Source: Favolaschia claudopus
Lineage: Eukaryota; Basidiomycota; Agaricomycetes; Agaricales; Mycenaceae
Length of the DNA: 64,000 nucleotides
Direction of reading: 5' to 3'
Assembly: GCA_037176885.1 (NCBI GenBank)
Contig: JAWWNJ010000011.1
Coordinates: forward strand, 62,001-126,000
Part shown: one piece after another, positions 58,601 to 64,000 of the stretch
How the letters are laid out: every line of letters begins with the position of its first letter
Numbering within the stretch: position 1 is the stretch's first letter
Translations under genes and position numbers: made by a program
Notes under the pieces: generated by a model
Database searches by the model: none
What the model was told of the DNA's origin: nothing
The model's input: only the letters and a program-made list of their open reading frames with translations

Positions 58601-59517
58601 GGGTATCCCCCGTGGAATGGCACAAGACAAAGGCCGCGACGTTCTACACGGGGAACGATGCCCCATCAGCAGGTAGTCGATGGAGGTATGGACAACTGCT
58701 TACCACTGGGAGCGGTGATAGAGCAACAATTGGGTGCTGGGTCTTCGCAATTGGTCCTGACGGAAAGACGGTTATCGGTCGCATTTCGGAACTCCTCGTT
58801 GGCGAGCGATCACTTGTGACGTTGGAACAGTTCATCTGCAGCGAAGAGCTGCACCCGCAATTCGGCTGGCCAGTCCTGCGACGCCCCAATGGTGCGGAGA
58901 TCATTGCGGGGAGAGGGCAGTCTCATGTCGTACTGGAAACGAAATCAGTCCGGTTTATATGCTCGGTACAGCACGACTGTCGGATGGGGAATTGCAAACT
59001 AAACCTTGTTCGACATGTTGTTCAAGAACGCGAGGAAACCAAGCGCACCATGACTCTCATACAGCACAGCGACGACGACCATTTTGTTCTCAATATGGCA
59101 GGATTGCACAACTTTGTGCATCTCTGCCGATCACTCCCCAAAGCATTCGTTGAACTCAAACCGTTGCACACAGACAGAAAAGAGTTTCACAAGAAGATGG
59201 CAACCTTGGCCAGAAGCACACAAACGACAAAACGAGCCAAGACAGCCCAGAAGCGGCGAGAAACCGCTGCTGCTAAGAGGAAGGGAGCAGAGGAGGCTGC
59301 CGCCGCCGCTGCGGATGCGGAAGAGGCTGCGAGACGAGCTGAAGAAGGCGAAGAGGAGGAGACAGAACCAGAGCAAAATGAAGAACAGGGAGCGGATGAT
59401 CATCAAAGCCGTGAGGATGGTGCGGACAGTGAGTTTGAAGAGCAAGATATCTCAACAGAGACTCGAGGGAGACAACCGGCGCACTCCAGAAAAAGACGTC
59501 GCGTCGGTCGAGGGTAA
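55672..59517 (+). CDS. Transposase-like protein with N-terminal C2H2 finger (CACTA/Plavaka-type relative)
   Basis: Four exons: 55672-55702, 55753-56354, 56413-57939 and 57988-59517. The last intron is 48 nt and can be read through, but it has GTAAGC and TTTCAACAG borders. About 1,250 residues. The N-terminus, after MAPHAWTPPA, has RCKVCHGEG...KAHLSSPTH, a C-x2-C...H-x5-H zinc finger. The centre has CMGS/HMGSNANFPCRKCKW, then ELLHTILLGVIKYIW, resembling the D-x-xH-LG-K block of EnSpm/Plavaka transposases, and RFGPLIRWATEIYEAYNGVF...NRIAPSRD, resembling their final catalytic Glu region. The C-terminus is a Lys/Ala/Glu coiled coil ending in KRRRVGRG. Proteins of this type are abundant and unnamed in mushroom genomes. 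Location inside mirrored terminal and subterminal repeats supports a transposase. A domesticated host gene is the alternative; the frame is intact. Confidence 0.65.
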
Positions 59518-59960
59518 TCACATTTGTATATTGTTTTCTTTCGCAGCCCAAGGTGTAAACAGAGACAAGTTACATTGGACCCGGCGGGAGAACGACGCGT
59601 TGACAAGATGGCGAGGAATCTGAGCAGCTTAATGAAAGGAATCTATGTCGCTATTGACAAGAAGCGGAAGATGACCAAGCTACCAAACTGACCCCAACAA
59701 CTCTGCGCCCCAAACGGCATTTCGGCACCTTATGCCCCGGCTATGTGCTCGCCGCTGCCACGTTGTGCACCAACTTCGTCACTTCGAACCAACTTACAAG
59801 ACATCGTTTTGCGTTATAGAAGACATTCAGCCATACATCTAAACTATATCGTTTCGACGTCGGAAACAGACATCGTTCGGAATATCACACTACATCGGAA
59901 TAGAGGTAAGGTACTCGAGCAAATTGACATCGGTTACAGACATCGGGTTGACTTACAGGT

Positions 59961-59972
59961 GGGTTGGTGGTG
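59961..59972 (-). repeat. Right terminal inverted repeat of the two-gene transposon
   Basis: GGGTTGGTGGTG followed by TA; it reads CACCACCAACCC on the minus strand. Confidence 0.6.
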
Positions 59973-59974
59973 TA

Positions 59975-62900
59975 GTTGAAATAGGGCCCACGAGTCCAGC
60001 AATCGGTCGGCGTTCAAGTAAAACGAATCAGAAAATTAAGCAAGCAAGATTTTAAAGCGTAAAGCAGATAGATTAAGTGGGGGGTACATTCTGGGGGGGT
60101 ATTCTCTTCTTTAGCCTACGATCCAGTCGTCCTTTTATACTACAGTATTTGTACGTGTTGTCTTTCTATAAAACCATTGTTCTACGTTTCATTTCCGTCT
60201 GTACAGCCCTGGGCCCTGGATTATGATTCCTGTTGCTAGTGTCTCAAGCTCCAGACACGTTCCAAACACAGCCAGTCGCCTCTGCGACGCGTTCGAGACA
60301 AAGTTGAACTTCTGAGACGCGGTCACATGATCTGAAACGCCCTCATTTCCCTGCGGCATCCAATCTCCACGCGTCTCGATTTCATCAGGTTTTAATTTAA
60401 TCTCTGATTTCCGTTTCACTGTGCTCCAACGCACTGCTCAGCGGCGTACAATGAATCCTCATTGTTCAACCAGCGCTTCAACCTCCGCGGCGATCACACC
60501 GAAAGAGCAGAATGATGAAATCACGCAAATGTCCGTGATTTGATTGTTTTCAGGCGCAAAACAAATGCCGGCTCATCACTACCAGATGTCGGGAGCCTTT
60601 TTTTGCAACTGAATAACTCTCAAAAGCGGGAAAAGCGATTCTTCCATATTCCAAGGCTTCAACAGCTTTCCATGTTGCCTCGCCGTCGTATCTTCTCGCT
60701 TCAATCCTACCGTCTCGTTCTCGAGGGTAGTATGTTGTCAAACCCTGAATTCAGCGTCAGTCCTGTGCCTGACCGGTGAGCCCTTCGTCGACTGGCTGGC
60801 GACATTATCCTCATATAGTCTATCCTTTTGTCAGTGTGACCTTCGTTTGTGCCTAAAGCTGTCCCTGAGCTGCCTAGGCGGTCGTCGAGTGAAGATTTTG
60901 CTGGCGCTTTCATGCTCCATCATAGTCTGTAACTTACCGCGCCACCGGCCCTAGGAGGGTCGCGTTATTATATAATCATCTCGTTTGGCAATTTGTTCCC
61001 ACGACCCTTCCTCGCCCTTTTCACCGCATCGTTGCTCATTTTTCCATAGTTTTGGTGGTAAGATGCATTTCACACTATCTATTCACACTCTCTGGAGGTC
61101 ATACTCCTCAGAATTTCCGTAGGTAGTCAAAATGCGACACACCGTGAGGTTGGCCGCCTTTTGCCGCCGGCCAACGCATCAAACCGCAACTCACCCATTT
61201 CGACAGCTCTCCACTTGCGTCAAGTTGCCAAAATGCTTCGTTGACAGGTCTTGTAGGGATGGCACCTGAAATACGCGCAAAGACGCGTCGTAAATTGGGT
61301 AAGTGAATCCGAGAAATTCGAGATTACATAATAAGCGGACCCTCCTGTCAATGCACCGTGGGAAGCGACAGACTAATATATAACAACCGCAGGAACGAGG
61401 ACATTTTTGTTTTTATTGTCTGTTTATAAGAGACTAGCTCCATCACTTCAGCATCATTCCTCCTTGCACCATCGATTCCGGCGCCGAGACGTCTCCACGG
61501 CATTCCTCTTGCGGATTTTCTCGATTCAGATTCTTCGCGCCGGCCTCGCTTCCATACAACCCAAACAAGCACATCTTCGTTGGCCGGGATATACACCTTT
61601 GCCCCCATCGAGACGATCTCTTCTAATCCCGATCCCGGTCCCCAAGACGAGAAGCAGACGTCGAGATAGGTGACTGCCACCGTAATCAACACGACTTCGG
61701 TTGAGGGTCGTAAACGATTTACAAGGGGATGCATCCAGACCGCCAAACTCGATATCCATGGTGCGGCCGCCTTGTCGAAGTGGAGGCGAGCTGAGTGTCA
61801 GCCACTTGACGATGAGCGTTCATTTGGCGCCGATGCTGGGGGTGGTATCCGCTGGCACGCATAGGCGGCACCAAGAGATCTCTCGACCCTCGCATACATC
61901 TCGGTCGCGTCGGGGACGCGTCGCAGCCATATCAGCCGTCGACGACAACTGGTGCTATATACTGGGCTCGAGCAAAGCGAGATTATGGGTGTATTCTTTC
62001 CGCGCGAAGGGTGAAGAGCTATTTGAATTTCAGTATTAGCATTCGTGAGTCTGTCATATATACCATTGACATCGTCACACTCAATCTCTTCCTCAATATA
62101 GCCGAACGAAAACACAACCTTGACCCTCTCAGCCCTATCCACACTACGTACGATTCGGCCATTGGCGCACAGAAGGCTTTCGTCGTCTCGCCGTCCATCT
62201 GATTCTCTGTCTCTGCACACCTCCTCGACGCATCTGTCCCCGCGGCATCGTTGTTACCCGCAGCAGGATTTGTCAGACCTCGAGACGACGGAATACCTCG
62301 TAGACCCGAAAACCGTCAAAACAGTCGAGTCGGCCCCATTCCTTCTCTGCCTAGCACACCCACCGCGTCCGCATTGATGAGTTAGTTGGTGGCGCTTCTC
62401 GTCGAAATCGACCTGGACGCGGTATAGCCCGTATCCGTCAGCACCCCATCCCCATGCCCAATTTTCGACCACACACTCTGACACTCACTCGTCAACTCAA
62501 AGCCACCTTCTTCCGCCTCTTCGCCACTTTCTTCGTTGTTTCGTGCCTTGCGTGACGTCGAGACTTGCTGGATGCGGCGGTACAGCTCGCATTGTCGGTG
62601 TTTTATCCCCAAGTCCCGATCCTCAGAAACGCTCGATGGTCACCCGCAACAGCCTCCGTCAATTCTAGCGACATTTTGGTCCTGTGGCTCACCGTCTGGC
62701 ACTGCAGCGGCGAGAATTGTTGCTGCGACGAGCGGGAGCAGATGGGTTGGAAGGGATACCATGTCTTTGATCTCCCTGGTGTTGTTGGTGGACGATGTAA
62801 ACCCGAGGCGAGGGTGTGCAGTGCGCTTTCGCGTGAGATCTCTGCTTAGGCGTTGACCCCGGCGATGCCAGTGGTCACCATTACGAGCTGGCTATCGCCT

Positions 62901-64000
62901 CCCTCTTCGCGTGGAGGTGGTGGTGCTGATCGATGCGGAGATCCGACCCACAGGTCTCGATGGTGGATGAGCTCGTGGCGAATGGCGACGAGCAGGAAGC
63001 GCGAATTACCTCGAGGGATGGATGCAACTGTTTCTCGGTATCGAGTGATCGCCGTTCCTCCTGCAGAATAACTGCTGGGCACCCTCCGGGGCACCCACCC
63101 ATCATGCATCTTTTGATGAGTTTGGGCAGCGCGGTGTGTAATTGCCTCCTCCTCCTCTGCCACCAGCGTAGTCTGAAACTACTTGCGCTGCTTAGATGGG
63201 CGAGGTGTTGCTGGTCGTCACAGACGCCCACCCGAGCTCTCACTTCACGTCGCATAGACGACATCGTGCTGCTTCCTGACGCCGGCCTCTTTCGGAAACT
63301 TGGCGATGAGCACTGTCATAGTCGCGTTTCAGTCGCGCTGTGTGGAGGCTTGCTGTCGGAGACTTTCTTCAAGGCACAATTTGCTCACACTCATGTCGAG
63401 CTTGTCTAGGCATCCATAGTGGATGCGATTCTCTCCCGGGAACCATCCCCCCTTCTTGTCATTAGAATTGACTGGCTGCTCTCCTTTGATTATGCGACCT
63501 GTCGGTCGTGCTCACTTGCTCACTCCCGACCGTCGTCGACGTAGCCGGTATGAGGTGAACTATGGGGTCAAGTGTCAAGGATTCGCCCCGGCTTGTGGCG
63601 GAAGACGAGATCGGGCGGCGACATTGACCTCGTCGCCTGAAAAGCCTCGAAACAGGACCTCGAGGCTCTGACGGGGAGTGCTGAATGGCCGCCACGGACG
63701 CCCACCCGTCCTCGCTAAGCTTCTTTCCCAATTCTTTCCCCTCGTTCGTACAGGCAGGCGACATTGCAGCGTCATCGGATCCTTTCGAAGCAGTATCTGC
63801 TCTGTGTTGTCACCGTCGGCCCAGGTCGGCTGTGTACCCCGCTTATGTCCACCTTGTCAAGGTATCGTCAGCCGAATCTACTTCTCTCGCAATACACACC
63901 CCTCTCTTCCCATTCGCGTTTATTCGCTGTCGTGCCCTATGTCCGTCGTACTTACTCCCTCCTCTTCACGACCCTTGACAATGTAGTCCAATACGAGGGC
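59975..64000. other. Right end of window, no supported gene
   Basis: About 4 kb. Many overlapping frames of 60-160 codons exist on both strands (for example minus 61348-61746, 61798-62220 and 62846-63163; plus 62933-63409), but none shows a domain, a signal peptide or an intron chain I can follow. 62-64 kb is GC-rich. A weak match to the dispersed repeat lies near 61394-61438. Confidence 0.45.

Larger units (their letters stand above)
53738..59972. mobile_element. 6.2 kb two-gene DNA transposon (CACTA/Plavaka-like)
   Basis: The termini are inverted: CACCACCAAACCC at 53738-53750 and its near complement GGGTTGGTGGTG ending at 59972, each bordered by TA. Subterminal words are mirrored: CGATGTC at 53754, 53765 and 53858 on the left, and GACATCG at 59800, 59869, 59926 and 59939 on the right. 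Between the ends lie two divergent multi-exon genes sharing a 105 bp spacer. CAC termini with subterminal repeat arrays are the pattern of the CACTA (CMC) group. The family assignment is tentative because the 2 bp TA border is shorter than the usual duplication and the DDE residues were not firmly placed. Confidence 0.65.

Noticed and set aside
61348..63764. Series of minus-strand frames suggesting a multi-exon gene
   Set aside because: I could not chain them with splice sites, and none carries a known motif.
1..64000. tRNA, rRNA genes and CRISPR arrays
   Set aside because: No cloverleaf-like B-box context, rRNA sequence or regular spacer array was found by eye.

Overview
The window looks like nuclear DNA of a mushroom-forming basidiomycete (Agaricomycetes). 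The evidence is the short 45-60 nt GT-AG introns splitting nearly every gene, a class I hydrophobin, a GPI-anchored chitin deacetylase, an EST1/SMG7-type protein, a Helitron whose helicase is fused to a cysteine-peptidase-like domain, and a large two-gene DNA transposon of a kind common in this group. All functions are read from sequence motifs; no search was run.

Layout. Positions 1-600 hold the 3' end of an unidentified gene, and 750-2086 (minus) a cysteine-cluster/coiled-coil protein. A Helitron Rep-helicase frame fills about 2.4-9.9 kb. An EST1/SMG7-like gene (10.5-15.2 kb, minus) and a chitin deacetylase (15.7-17.8 kb, minus) form the housekeeping block. From 17.8 to 21.9 kb the DNA is gene-poor and contains a 440 bp near-perfect palindrome built from two inverted miniature transposons.

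The centre is a pair of paralogous iterative polyketide synthases in divergent (inverted) orientation: PKS-A (21.9-31.6 kb, minus) and PKS-B (43.1-51.8 kb, plus). Both show KS-AT-DH-(degenerate MT)-(degenerate ER)-KR-ACP followed by an alpha/beta-hydrolase domain. Only PKS-A carries a further, motif-complete methyltransferase after the hydrolase, but it has two single-base deletions relative to PKS-B. PKS-B is open throughout and ends right after the hydrolase. The order ACP-hydrolase-methyltransferase recalls the strobilurin synthase of basidiomycetes (from memory, unverified). The 11.6 kb between the two genes holds a hydrophobin that has lost exactly the two cysteines that normally form one disulfide, a broken SAM-methyltransferase gene, a serine/glycine-rich frame with one internal stop, and a degenerate 1.2 kb tandem duplication. 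No P450, transporter or regulator gene was recognised beside the synthases.

The right part (52-60 kb) is mobile DNA: a 625 bp hAT-like miniature element with an 8 bp target duplication, then a 6.2 kb element (53,738-59,972) with CACC... inverted termini, subterminal CGATGTC repeats in mirror orientation, and two divergently transcribed genes sharing a 105 bp promoter. The last 4 kb contains no gene I can support.
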